Part shown: piece after piece, positions 32,999 to 41,155 of the stretch
Layout: every line of letters starts with the position of its first letter
Numbering within the stretch: the first letter of the stretch is position 1
Source: Acidocella aminolytica 101 = DSM 11237
GTDB lineage: Bacteria; Pseudomonadota; Alphaproteobacteria; Acetobacterales; Acetobacteraceae
Reading direction: 5' to 3'
NCBI RefSeq assembly: GCF_900129125.1
Contig: NZ_FQVJ01000002.1
Location: forward strand, 1-64,000
Length of the DNA stretch: 64,000 nucleotides
Notes under the pieces: model-generated
Told to the model about the DNA's origin: nothing
The model's input: only the letters and a program-made list of their open reading frames with translations
The model's database searches: none
Position numbers and translations under genes: made by a program

Positions 32999-33859
32999 AT
33001 GTCTAAAATTCCTTTGCCCGCCCTGCCGGATGTTATGATTGAGCCGGTCATTCGCATGGCTCTTCTTGAAGATTTGGGAAGGGCTGGGGATATTACCTCG
33101 GACTCAATTATTGGGCCGGACATTTGTACGCGCGTTGTTTTTTCTTCCAGAGAATATGGTGTGGTTTCTGGTTTAGATTTTGCGCGCCTAGCATTTTCTC
33201 TCATAGACCAGCGGGTTAAGTTTGAACCTGTGCTGACTGACGGTGAGGATGTCGAGCCAGGAACAGTGTTGGCGGAGGCATCTGGTTCAGCGCGGAGTAT
33301 TCTCACGGCCGAACGCGTGGCTTTGAATTTTTTAGGCCGTTTGTCGGGAATTGCCAGTTCAACCGCAACTATCGCAAAAGCAATCTCGCATACGAAGGCC
33401 AAAATTGCCTGTACACGTAAAACGACGCCGGGTTTACGCTTTGCTGAAAAATATGCGGTGCGGTCAGGCGGTGGAAGCAATCATCGGTTTGGCCTTGATG
33501 ACGCGATTCTGATTAAAGACAACCACATTGCGATTGCGGGTGGCGTTGGTGTGGCAATCTCGCGCGCCAAGAAAATGGCGGGACATCTGATTAAGATTGA
33601 AGTGGAAGTCGATAATCTGCACCAACTAAAAGAAGCGCTGGAATTTCAGCCTGATGCGGTGCTGCTTGATAATATGTCGCCGCAGATGCTTCGTGAGGCT
33701 GTGCGAATGATCGATGGCAGGCTGATAGCTGAAGCCTCAGGCCGGATTAACAAAGATACAGCACCTGCGATTGCAGAGGCTGGGGTTGATATAATTTCCG
33801 CGGGATGGCTGACTCATAGCTCAAAAGTCCTTGATATTGGACTTGATTTTGTCGAATAA
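32999..33859 (+). CDS. nadC: nicotinate-nucleotide pyrophosphorylase (quinolinate phosphoribosyltransferase)
   Basis: Enzyme of 286 residues that converts quinolinate and PRPP into nicotinate mononucleotide. Signature parts are ALLEDLGRAGDITSD, AERVALNFLGRLSGIAS, TRKTTPGLR, KYAVRSGGGSNHRFGL, LIKDNHIAI and EVEVDNLHQ. The upstream ATG at 32969 overlaps nadB too deeply; the ATG at 32999 lies two bases after the nadB stop and is chosen, though a ribosome site is not obvious, so coupling is likely. bioF follows after 26 bases. Confidence 0.95.
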   Translation: MSKIPLPALPDVMIEPVIRMALLEDLGRAGDITSDSIIGPDICTRVVFSSREYGVVSGLDFARLAFSLIDQRVKFEPVLTDGEDVEPGTVLAEASGSARSILTAERVALNFLGRLSGIASSTATIAKAISHTKAKIACTRKTTPGLRFAEKYAVRSGGGSNHRFGLDDAILIKDNHIAIAGGVGVAISRAKKMAGHLIKIEVEVDNLHQLKEALEFQPDAVLLDNMSPQMLREAVRMIDGRLIAEASGRINKDTAPAIAEAGVDIISAGWLTHSSKVLDIGLDFVE

Positions 33860-33885
33860 GTAATTTAAGCTAAAGGTTTGGTATT

Positions 33886-35055
33886 ATGCCAGATCATGAG
33901 TGGTTTTGGGAAAATGCTGTTGCCGGTTTGAAGGCGCAAGGACGCTTTCGGCGTTTACGCCTTTCAGAGCGCTTGGAAGGGGCTCGTATAAGGTTTGATG
34001 GTGGGCCTGAGCTTATTGATTTTTCTTCAAACGACTATCTCGGCCTGTCCCACCATCCGGCCCTTATAAAGGGTGCTCAGGACTATGCTGAGCGTTTTGG
34101 GGCTGGCGCTGGGGCTTCCCGGCTGCTGTCTGGAAATCTGCTGCCGACTGAAAAGATTGAGCGGAAATTAGCCGTTGGGAAGCGTATGGAGGCTGCACTT
34201 GTGTTTGCTACCGGAGCCCAGGCTAATCTTACGTTGTTGCCGGCTATTTTGGATGCGCGTATGCTTGGGGCTGAGCCTTTGGTTTATGCGGACCGGCTTA
34301 ATCATGCCAGTTTAATTCAAGGTTGCATTGGAGCGGGTGTCAGGCAGATACGTTTCCGCCATAACGATCTCAATCATCTTGAGGAACTTCTTAAACGTGA
34401 TGAAGGCCTTTCTCGGCCTCGCTTTATTATCACAGAGTCCGTTTTTAGTATGGATGGTGACGGGCCAGATTTAAAAAAGCTCTCTGAAGTAGCCAAAAAA
34501 TACAATGCTTTTCTCTATATTGACGAAGCGCATGCAACTGGTGTTTTAGGGGAAAGCGGCTTTGGGCTGGCTTGTGGTTTGAAAAATGCGCTTGTCATGG
34601 GCACTTTTAGCAAAGGGTTGGGTGGGTTTGGCGCTTATGCGGTTTGTTCGGATAAGCTAAGAAAATATCTAATCAATCGGTGTGGTGGTTTGATATACAC
34701 CACGTTTCTGCCTCCGGCGGTTTTGGGGACGATGAATGCAGCGCTGGATCTTATTCCTTTTATGGACAAGCAGCGGGCCTATCTAGCGGATTTAGGAAGT
34801 TTTCTGAGGCTGCGTCTTAACGCGGCGGGGTTGGATACCGGGGCGTCAACAACACAGATTGTGCCGCTGGTTTTGGGCAAGGAAGAGGCGGTTTTATCTT
34901 TGTCGGCACGGTTGGAGGTGGAGGGTTTCTGCGCTGTTGCCATTCGTCCGCCAACGGTTCCGGCGGGAACAAGCCGCCTTCGGTTGGCTTTGTCTGTTTT
35001 GCATAAAAAGGAAGATGTTGCCGCGTTGGCAGAAGCTATTATTGGTAATGTTTGA
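33886..35055 (+). CDS. bioF: 8-amino-7-oxononanoate synthase
   Basis: PLP enzyme of 389 residues that joins pimeloyl-ACP and alanine in biotin synthesis. DFSSNDYLGLSHHP, GAGASRLLSGN, YIDEAHATGVLGESG and the PLP lysine in GTFSKGLGGFGAY identify the alpha-oxoamine synthase family; the neighbouring bioC supports BioF over KBL or ALAS. It lies 26 bases after nadC on the same strand without an evident terminator, so it is probably carried on the NAD transcript. The stop overlaps the bioC start as TGATG. No bioA, bioB or bioD is in the window. Confidence 0.93.
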   Translation: MPDHEWFWENAVAGLKAQGRFRRLRLSERLEGARIRFDGGPELIDFSSNDYLGLSHHPALIKGAQDYAERFGAGAGASRLLSGNLLPTEKIERKLAVGKRMEAALVFATGAQANLTLLPAILDARMLGAEPLVYADRLNHASLIQGCIGAGVRQIRFRHNDLNHLEELLKRDEGLSRPRFIITESVFSMDGDGPDLKKLSEVAKKYNAFLYIDEAHATGVLGESGFGLACGLKNALVMGTFSKGLGGFGAYAVCSDKLRKYLINRCGGLIYTTFLPPAVLGTMNAALDLIPFMDKQRAYLADLGSFLRLRLNAAGLDTGASTTQIVPLVLGKEEAVLSLSARLEVEGFCAVAIRPPTVPAGTSRLRLALSVLHKKEDVAALAEAIIGNV

Positions 35056-35783
35056 TGAGTGCTGTTGAGAAAAGCTTTTCTTCTGCGGCTGTTAACTATG
35101 ATAAGGCTGCGCGTGTTCAGCCTATAGTTGCTGATGTTTTAGTTAAAAAATTAAACGGTTTGCCTTCACGAATTTTGGAAGTTGGCTGCGGAACAGGTGG
35201 GCTCAGTGTGCATCTGGTAAAAAAATTTCAAGGGTCTGAGATTGTTTTGTCTGACATTTCAATCGAGATGTTGAGCGTTTGTCGTCATCGTATTGGGGGA
35301 CGGGCTGAGTTTCGACAGATGGATGGGGAGTTCCCGGATCGAAGTCTGGGGAGGTTTGATCTTATTGTGTCCAGCCTATGCATGCAATGGTTTGGCGATT
35401 TGTCGGCGGCTGTTGGGCGATTGGTTGAGATGTTACGCCCAGGTGGTAGGCTGGTTTTTTCAACTCTTGGAAAGCGAAATTTCAAAGAATGGAAGATTCT
35501 ATCAGAGCAGTTTGGTTTTTGTTCTGGTTTGCATCATTATCCTGATCCAGATCATTTCCCTTGGCCTTCTGGAGGGCAGGGGGAGTTTGAGGAGATGTTT
35601 TTAAAAGAGCGCCACGCTAGTGGCGCGGCGTTTCTGAAGTCATTGAAGCTGATTGGAGCGGCAACGCCGCGTGCTGACTACAAACCGATAACTTCATCCG
35701 TTATGAAAAATCTATTGAAGGTCACGGAAAACGGATTTTCCGTGACCTATCATGTTCTCTATGGTGATTTTAGGGTTGATTAG
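35055..35783 (+). CDS. bioC: malonyl-ACP O-methyltransferase BioC
   Basis: SAM-dependent methyltransferase of 242 residues that caps malonyl-ACP so that the fatty-acid enzymes can build the pimeloyl chain of biotin. It has KSFSSAAVNYDKAARVQ at the start (typical of BioC), the SAM loop ILEVGCGTGGLS, and VSSLCMQWFGD followed by LRPGGRLVFSTLG. The partner esterase (BioH, BioG or similar) is not in the window. A TTG at 35052 is also possible, but ATG at 35055 directly overlaps the bioF stop. The local base composition is AT-rich compared with the flanks (23 G/C of 60 in 35041-35100). The stop overlaps that of the opposing gene. Confidence 0.9.
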   Translation: MSAVEKSFSSAAVNYDKAARVQPIVADVLVKKLNGLPSRILEVGCGTGGLSVHLVKKFQGSEIVLSDISIEMLSVCRHRIGGRAEFRQMDGEFPDRSLGRFDLIVSSLCMQWFGDLSAAVGRLVEMLRPGGRLVFSTLGKRNFKEWKILSEQFGFCSGLHHYPDPDHFPWPSGGQGEFEEMFLKERHASGAAFLKSLKLIGAATPRADYKPITSSVMKNLLKVTENGFSVTYHVLYGDFRVD

Positions 35784-36811
35784 CGGCCTTCAAATCCAGT
35801 GAGAACATTTACGGCATTTATGCCAATTTCCGCGACTGCGTAGCCGCCTTCCATAACAAAGAGCGTTGGCTTGCCGAGGGTTTTGACTTTCTCTCCCATG
35901 GCTGAAAAATGCTCATGTTCCAGCTTGAATTGCGAAATAGGGTCTTTTTTGTAGGTGTCCACACCAAGGGAAACAACGACAATGTCGGGGCTAAATTTTA
36001 TGATCCGTTTTAGGCCTACATCTAATGCCGCTGACCATTTATCCCAGGTTGTTCCCCAGGGAAGGGGGAAATTGAGGTTGTAACCTTCGCCTTTTCCAAG
36101 GCCAAATTCATCTGCGAATCCAAGCATATAAGGAAATTCTTGATCAGGATCGCCATGCAAGGAGATAAAGAGAACATCGTCTCTGTTGTAGAAAATGTCT
36201 TGTGTGCCGTTGCCGTGGTGGTAGTCGACATCGAGAATGGCAATACGCTTCGCGCCGTCGTCGAGAAGTTTTTGTGTTGCGATAGCGGCGTTGTTTAAAA
36301 AGCAATAGCCACCAAACTGACTCGTTGAGGCATGATGCCCTGGCGGACGGCAAAGAGAAAAGACGGCGGATTCGCCTTCATTTATCAATTTTGCGCCGGT
36401 TAAAGCGACATCTGCAGAGGATTTGATGGCTTGCCAGCTTGTGGCTGTTATAGGCGTTCCGCAATCAAAGCTGTAAAAGCCTAGTTTACCGTCTATTTCC
36501 CTTGGGACGCGGTCTGTTCTCATGCCGCGTGCTGGCCAGGTATAGGGGTAGGCGGCGCCGCTGCGGTCGCTGGCCAGCCATTCAGCATGGGCGGTTTTCA
36601 GGCAATCCACCATGCCGGGTGTGTGTATGCGGGTAATTTGTTCCAGGGAGAAAGCTTCAGGCGGCAAGACCGGTCCAAGCTTAACGTCTTCAACCCTATC
36701 CAGAATAAGCTGCGCCCGCTCTGGTTTCTCAAAGGCTTCGCTAAATTCGCCTAAGATTAACTCGCCGGGGCTACGATGCAATTCATGGTCGGGGGAGAAG
36801 ATTGTTTTCAT
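35780..36811 (-). CDS. histone-deacetylase-family amidohydrolase (acetylpolyamine amidohydrolase-like)
   Basis: Zinc deacetylase of 343 residues. RPPGHHAS carries the catalytic His pair, DVDYHHGNGTQ the zinc-binding Asp and His, and SLGVDTYKKDP the second zinc Asp; the C-terminal EGGYAV is also conserved. The loop after residue 85 (YPYTWPARGMRTDR) is typical of bacterial acetylpolyamine amidohydrolases and related class II enzymes, so polyamine or acetyl-lysine substrates are likely. It faces the bioC gene with overlapping stop codons and is apparently a single-gene unit. No histone-like role is implied. Confidence 0.88.
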   Translation of the reverse strand: MKTIFSPDHELHRSPGELILGEFSEAFEKPERAQLILDRVEDVKLGPVLPPEAFSLEQITRIHTPGMVDCLKTAHAEWLASDRSGAAYPYTWPARGMRTDRVPREIDGKLGFYSFDCGTPITATSWQAIKSSADVALTGAKLINEGESAVFSLCRPPGHHASTSQFGGYCFLNNAAIATQKLLDDGAKRIAILDVDYHHGNGTQDIFYNRDDVLFISLHGDPDQEFPYMLGFADEFGLGKGEGYNLNFPLPWGTTWDKWSAALDVGLKRIIKFSPDIVVVSLGVDTYKKDPISQFKLEHEHFSAMGEKVKTLGKPTLFVMEGGYAVAEIGINAVNVLTGFEGR

Positions 36812-36880
36812 TGGGCTAGCCTAATCCGCCTTTCTGAAACGCGGCAAGGAGAAAAGTGATGTTGGGACAGTTCGTTTGAT

Positions 36881-37921
36881 TCAAAAAATATGAGTTTTTG
36901 AGGAAAAAAAATACGAGGCGATGACTGCTTCTGTAACTTCATCGAGCGACGCCGGATTCCAGTTCGGGCGGCGGTCTTTATCAATAACCGCGGCGCGGAT
37001 ACCTTCGTAAAACTCGTCACTACGGAGGACCTGTTCGCAAGCGTCGTATTCGCGTTGCAGGCAAGTTTTCAAAGTGTCCGAAGTTTTGGCTTGGCGTAAA
37101 AGCCTAAGAGCAACCTGCATACCGGTTGGTGATTTTTGCTTCAATGTTTCCAGCGTTTGTTGTGCAAAGGAAGTTCCGGATTTTTCTAATGCTGAGACGA
37201 TTTGTTTTGCGTCATTGAAGTGGAAGCATTCATCAATTTCTTCCTTATGTTGTGCAAGGGGCGCGGCCAGCGGCTGGGCAAATTTTCGGGCAAGGCTATG
37301 CATATCTTCTGGCGAGGCGGTGCGGGGCAGGGTGGTTAGCTCTTCCCGCAAAGCGGGGAGGTGAGTACTTTCAATGAAATAATCCGCTAGGCCGCTGAAA
37401 ATTGCATCCGCGCCGTCTATGATTTGCCCCGTTAGAGCTAGGTAGGTGCCAACCTCACCGGGGCCGTGCGAGAGCATCCATGATGCGCCAATGTCCGGGA
37501 AAAACCCGATGCCGGTTTCGGGCATGGCGAGCTTGGTGGTTTCAGTCACAATCCGCACGGAGCCATGAGACGATATACCAACTCCGCCCCCCATGGTGAT
37601 GCCGTTCATGAAGGCAATATAGGGCTTCGGAAATTTGGCTATTTGGGCATTCAGCCGGTACTCATCCCTGAAAAACGCCATGCCGAATTCTGGTCCAGAA
37701 GCGCGGTGCTCATAGAGTGCGCGGATATCGCCCCCTGCGCAGAGGCCGCGTTTACCGGCTCCCGTTACCAATACGGCGGCGATTTCAGAAGCGTTGGCGA
37801 ATTGGTCAAGGGCTTTGGCTATGTTGTGCACCATTTCCGGGGTCAGTGCATTGATAGTCATTGGCCGGTTGAGGTGGATATGGCCTATCGCACCTTCCGT
37901 CGTGACCACGATTTCGGACAT
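36881..37921 (-). CDS. 3-hydroxyisobutyryl-CoA hydrolase-like crotonase
   Basis: Crotonase-superfamily thioesterase of 346 residues, longer than hydratases. The HIBCH signature ETGIGFFPDIGASW is present, with the Glu and the Asp eight residues apart as in the human enzyme, and the oxyanion loop is LCAGGDIRALYEH; MGGGVGISSHGS follows. It would release 3-hydroxyisobutyrate from its CoA ester in valine breakdown. The C-terminal extension (DEFYEGIRAAVIDKDRRPNW) is diagnostic for this group over simple hydratases. The frame is open to 38044, but ATG at 37921 follows CAGGAGAAGG. Divergent from the AEC transporter; other valine pathway genes are not in the window. Confidence 0.9.
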   Translation of the reverse strand: MSEIVVTTEGAIGHIHLNRPMTINALTPEMVHNIAKALDQFANASEIAAVLVTGAGKRGLCAGGDIRALYEHRASGPEFGMAFFRDEYRLNAQIAKFPKPYIAFMNGITMGGGVGISSHGSVRIVTETTKLAMPETGIGFFPDIGASWMLSHGPGEVGTYLALTGQIIDGADAIFSGLADYFIESTHLPALREELTTLPRTASPEDMHSLARKFAQPLAAPLAQHKEEIDECFHFNDAKQIVSALEKSGTSFAQQTLETLKQKSPTGMQVALRLLRQAKTSDTLKTCLQREYDACEQVLRSDEFYEGIRAAVIDKDRRPNWNPASLDEVTEAVIASYFFSSKTHIF

Positions 37922-38035
37922 AACCTTCTCCTGTTGTCGCTCTTGATCAATATTGCGAGTAAAATCATCCTGCGGGGCAGGAGTAAACGCAAGCGCGGTC
38001 TTGCTGTTTGATGCCCAATCTGAAATTAGGACAGC

Positions 38036-38989
38036 ATGTATCACGTTATAGCCTCGGTGTTCCCAGTTTTCGGGCTGATTTTTCTGGGCTATATTGTGGC
38101 CCGACGGGGGATTCTGGGCATTGCGGCTACGGATAGCCTGAATAAATACGTAGTTTGGCTGGCCTTGCCGGCTCTACTGTTTCAGGCAATGGCGCAGATT
38201 AGCTGGGTTCAGGTGGATCATCCTGGCTATGTGGGGGCGTTCACCATAGGGGCGCTGAGTACGTTCTGCCTCTCATTTGTACTTGGTGGTGGGAAGCGCC
38301 CTGCCGCGCATAGGTTGGCAGACAGGAGCATTGATGGCCTGAATGCTTCATATTCGAACACCGGCTATATGGGGATACCTCTTTGCATTGCGGCATTCGG
38401 GCAGGGGAGCCTGGTGCCGTCCATTATCGCCACAATTATTATTGCGTGCGTTTTATTCGCCGGGGCGATTGTTCTTATCGAGTTTGATTTGCAGGAACTG
38501 CCGAGCTGGCATGCTACAATCGGCAAGGTGCTACTCTCCCTGTTGCGGAACCCGCTGATTCTATCACCGCTTCTTGGTGTGATGGTGGCCTTGCTGAAGG
38601 GCGAAACGGGCTTCGTTTTGCCTGCCCCCGTTTTTCATCTGACGAAATTATTAGGGGCATCGGCTAGTCCTTGCGCGCTGGTGACGATTGGGTTGTTTTT
38701 GGCGCAATCCAGCGGGGTGGCGCTTGAGTCGAGTGTGCTGTTACGGCTGGTTGGGCTCAAGCTTATTGTTGAGCCTACGATTACGTTTCTATTAGCTTAT
38801 AAGCTCTGGGCCATGCCGGCTCTTTGGGCGAAAACAGCTGTGATTATGGCAGCTCTGCCAACGGGGACGGGCCCTTTTATGCTGGCGAAGCTTTATGATC
38901 GTGAGGCGGCGGTTACTTCGCGGGCCATTTTGGTTTCGACTGTGCTGTCTTTGGCCACGGTGTCGCTTTTAATTGCCTGGCTGGGCTGA
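38036..38989 (+). CDS. AEC-family (auxin efflux carrier-like) transporter
   Basis: Inner-membrane transporter of 317 residues with about ten hydrophobic segments, two five-helix halves as in the bile-acid/auxin carrier fold. ASYSNTGYMGIPL in helix 4 is the typical signature, and the second half has ALPTGTGPFMLAKLYD. Bacterial members move malate, malonate or other small carboxylates; the substrate here is not known. Start is clear. It overlaps the 3' end of the opposing regulator gene by about 20 bases. Confidence 0.87.
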   Translation: MYHVIASVFPVFGLIFLGYIVARRGILGIAATDSLNKYVVWLALPALLFQAMAQISWVQVDHPGYVGAFTIGALSTFCLSFVLGGGKRPAAHRLADRSIDGLNASYSNTGYMGIPLCIAAFGQGSLVPSIIATIIIACVLFAGAIVLIEFDLQELPSWHATIGKVLLSLLRNPLILSPLLGVMVALLKGETGFVLPAPVFHLTKLLGASASPCALVTIGLFLAQSSGVALESSVLLRLVGLKLIVEPTITFLLAYKLWAMPALWAKTAVIMAALPTGTGPFMLAKLYDREAAVTSRAILVSTVLSLATVSLLIAWLG

Positions 38990-39754
38990 GGTGTGGAGCA
39001 TGATCAGGCGGTGACGCTCCTGGCCTTCATATAGAAAATTAAGCTGGGTGTAGCGCAGAACGCCTTTTTCGGGGTGTTGAAAGCTGCGCTCCCCCCCCTT
39101 TTTGGCCTGGACGTCGCGGGCGTTCCAGAGCGCCAGAAACTCCCTGCTTTCCTGGCGTAACTGGTCCAGAAGATGCAGTTGATTCGGGTTGTTTTGGGTG
39201 TGGCCGGTTTCAGCCCGAAACTCCGCAACCAATCTGCGGGCACTTTGCTCCCAATCACAGATGAAGGTTCTTGCGGCAGGGATCAGAAACACAAATCGTA
39301 GGAGGTTGGGCTCGCGGCTTTCGTGCCAGGGCGTGAAAAGGCTGATGGCAGGTTGGTTCCAGCCGCGGGCGGTGAAGCTGGAATCAAGCAAATAGGCGGG
39401 CGTTTGGATTGCTGAAAGGGACTTTAGAACAATCTCCGGCACTGGTGCAGGGATGGGGGGCGGTGGTGGGCTTTCCGGGTCATGCCGCTGGCCTAGCTCA
39501 AAGAGATAGGCGCGCTCGGCTAGGGTAAGGTCCAGTCCGTCAGCCAGGAGAGCCAAGGTCCGGGCGGTGAGGGAGATATCACGGCCTTGTTCGAGCCATG
39601 TATATAATGTGGCACTGAGGCCGCAGCGTGATGCGGCTTCCTCACGCCGCAACCCGGGCGTGCGGCGCCGTCCGGCGGTTTCCACGGGCGGCATGGCTTC
39701 ACGTTTGGCCCGGATAAAGGCGCCGAGTTCGCGTCTTGCTGGTGAAGGCGTCAT
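38969..39754 (-). CDS. XRE-type regulator with MmyB-like ligand domain
   Basis: Regulator of 261 residues. The N-terminal helix-turn-helix includes RRTPGLRREEAASRCGLSATLYTWLEQGRDI, the standard opening of the MmyB/MltR family. A Pro-rich linker (PPPPPIPAPVPE) leads into the MmyB-like domain, a PAS-like ligand pocket with NQPAISLF, FLIPAAR and NFLYEGQERHRLI motifs that in relatives binds a fatty acid. The frame runs up to 39907, but ATG at 39754 gives the usual N-terminus. It diverges from the methyltransferase gene, with TATACCAG repeats in the 81-base gap, and is expected to repress or activate it. Confidence 0.87.
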   Translation of the reverse strand: MTPSPARRELGAFIRAKREAMPPVETAGRRRTPGLRREEAASRCGLSATLYTWLEQGRDISLTARTLALLADGLDLTLAERAYLFELGQRHDPESPPPPPIPAPVPEIVLKSLSAIQTPAYLLDSSFTARGWNQPAISLFTPWHESREPNLLRFVFLIPAARTFICDWEQSARRLVAEFRAETGHTQNNPNQLHLLDQLRQESREFLALWNARDVQAKKGGERSFQHPEKGVLRYTQLNFLYEGQERHRLIMLHTSAQPGN

Positions 39755-39763
39755 GGTTGAATT

Positions 39764-39794
39764 TATACCAGTATATTTTTGCTTCTTATACCAG
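39764..39794. promoter_or_regulatory. TATACCAG operator repeats between regulator and methyltransferase
   Basis: TATACCAG occurs twice in the same orientation, at 39764-39771 and 39787-39794, 23 bases apart. The first is also a palindrome, TATAC-CA-GTATA (39764-39775). These sit in the middle of the divergent gap and are the likely binding sites of the MmyB-type regulator. Confidence 0.6.
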
Positions 39795-39835
39795 CTTAAT
39801 TCACCAAATAGATGTGGGGTGAAAGGGGATAGCAA

Positions 39836-40594
39836 ATGAATCAACGGAATTTTACCGCTGACCATTATGGCGTCAGGACGGAAGCTTATGTGCAAAGCCA
39901 GGTTCATGCCGCAGGGGAAGATCTGGATGAGATGGAAGCGATGTTACGCGCGTTAAAGCCGGAGCGCGTTCTGGATTTAGGGTGCGGTGGTGGGCATGTC
40001 AGTTATCGGGCTGCCAAATATGCCCGCAACGTCGTTGCATGCGATATTACGCACGGCATGTTGGAGGCCGTTGCCAAGGAAGCGGCTACCAAAGGGCTGG
40101 AGAATATCGAGACAAAGCAAGCCGCCGCTGAGGATCTGCCGTTTGAAGCGGGATACTTCGACGTGGTTTTGTGCCGCTTTACGGCTCATCATTGGTCGGA
40201 TTTTCTGGCCGGGTTAAAGCAGGCGCGCAGGGTTATCGAGCCTGGGGGAACGGCCTTGTTTATTGACACGCTTGCGCCTGTGCAGCGCGTGCTGGACACG
40301 CATTTGCAGGCCATGGAGGTTTTGCGTGACCCGTCACATGTGCGCAATTACAGCGTTGTGGAGTGGTGCTGCGCATTGGCTGAAGCCGGGTTTTCCATGA
40401 GAAACTGCACTGTTCGGCGTTTGCGGATGGAGTTTAAAAGCTGGACACACCGCACTAGGACGCCGGAGGTGACAGTGGCGGCTATCCGACAGCTTCAGAA
40501 CAGTGCGCCTGAGAGCGTGCGGGATTATTTCATGATTTCAGACGATGGCAGTTTTGAACTGGAGGTGGCTTCAATGCAGGTACAAGCCATTTGA
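39836..40594 (+). CDS. class I SAM-dependent methyltransferase
   Basis: Small-molecule methyltransferase of 252 residues. The SAM loop is VLDLGCGGGHVS near residues 46-57, followed by an acidic ACDITHGML and PFEAGYFDVVLCRFTAHHW, a pattern typical of UbiE-like and YcgJ-like enzymes. The acceptor is not identifiable; menaquinone or ubiquinone synthesis is unlikely because motifs of UbiE are incomplete. It has an AAAGGGG ribosome site. It is divergent from the MmyB-type regulator and probably its target. The stop lies four bases from the opposing pqiC stop. Confidence 0.87.
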   Translation: MNQRNFTADHYGVRTEAYVQSQVHAAGEDLDEMEAMLRALKPERVLDLGCGGGHVSYRAAKYARNVVACDITHGMLEAVAKEAATKGLENIETKQAAAEDLPFEAGYFDVVLCRFTAHHWSDFLAGLKQARRVIEPGGTALFIDTLAPVQRVLDTHLQAMEVLRDPSHVRNYSVVEWCCALAEAGFSMRNCTVRRLRMEFKSWTHRTRTPEVTVAAIRQLQNSAPESVRDYFMISDDGSFELEVASMQVQAI

Positions 40595-40597
40595 ATC

Positions 40598-41155
40598 TTA
40601 GCTCAGCATGGTTGCGAGCTGGTCCGACATTTGTCCCCAAAGTTTGCTCATAGCGGCGGTTATTGTCTCTGCTGTCTTGCCGCCGGCCGTGCTGGCGTTG
40701 AAGTTTTGCAGTTGCCAGTTCTGACTGGTGGTTGGGCGGCAGGCGAGTTGTGCGGTGAGCGTGATGGTGCCGGATGCGTCGGGGGCGAAGGTCAATACCT
40801 GAACTTCAACAATTTTATCGGGCGCCGCGCCAATCGCGCCGCCATCCGACAGGATGGTGTCGCGGGGCAAACGCTGCGTCAGGTTCCGCACCAGTGTTGT
40901 TTGGAGCATGGCGGATAAGGGCGCGGCCCATGAATCGTTGGTAAACGTGTTGGCCGCATAAGCTATGCCCGGCTTTGGTACGCCGGACTGGTTAAGTGCG
41001 CTTGGCAGACCAATACTGCGGACGCCAACCCGTATGCCTGTTCCACCGCGAACAGGACCGGTTTCAGCCGCGATTTGCCAGCTATAAACCGGGGCCGACG
41101 TGCAGCCGGACAACAACGCCGCACAGGACGATACAAGGATAAGGCGCCGCTTCAT
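40598..41155 (-). CDS. pqiC: PqiC-type outer-membrane lipoprotein
   Basis: Lipoprotein of 185 residues of the ABC-transport auxiliary family, partner of the MCE protein PqiB. The signal ends in the lipobox LLSGCTS with the acylated Cys at 18. The mature domain (IRVGVRSIGLP, then TLVRNLTQRLP and DKIVEVQVLTFAPD) corresponds to the PqiC fold. It is the last of the pqiABC genes and overlaps pqiB by ATGA. The complex is thought to form a lipid path between membranes. No aspartate after Cys, so outer-membrane sorting is expected. Confidence 0.85.
   Translation of the reverse strand: MKRRLILVSSCAALLSGCTSAPVYSWQIAAETGPVRGGTGIRVGVRSIGLPSALNQSGVPKPGIAYAANTFTNDSWAAPLSAMLQTTLVRNLTQRLPRDTILSDGGAIGAAPDKIVEVQVLTFAPDASGTITLTAQLACRPTTSQNWQLQNFNASTAGGKTAETITAAMSKLWGQMSDQLATMLS

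Noticed and set aside
37922-38035. tRNA or small RNA in the divergent gaps
   Set aside because: No cloverleaf-like pattern or CCA end could be found in this or the other intergenic gaps of the window.
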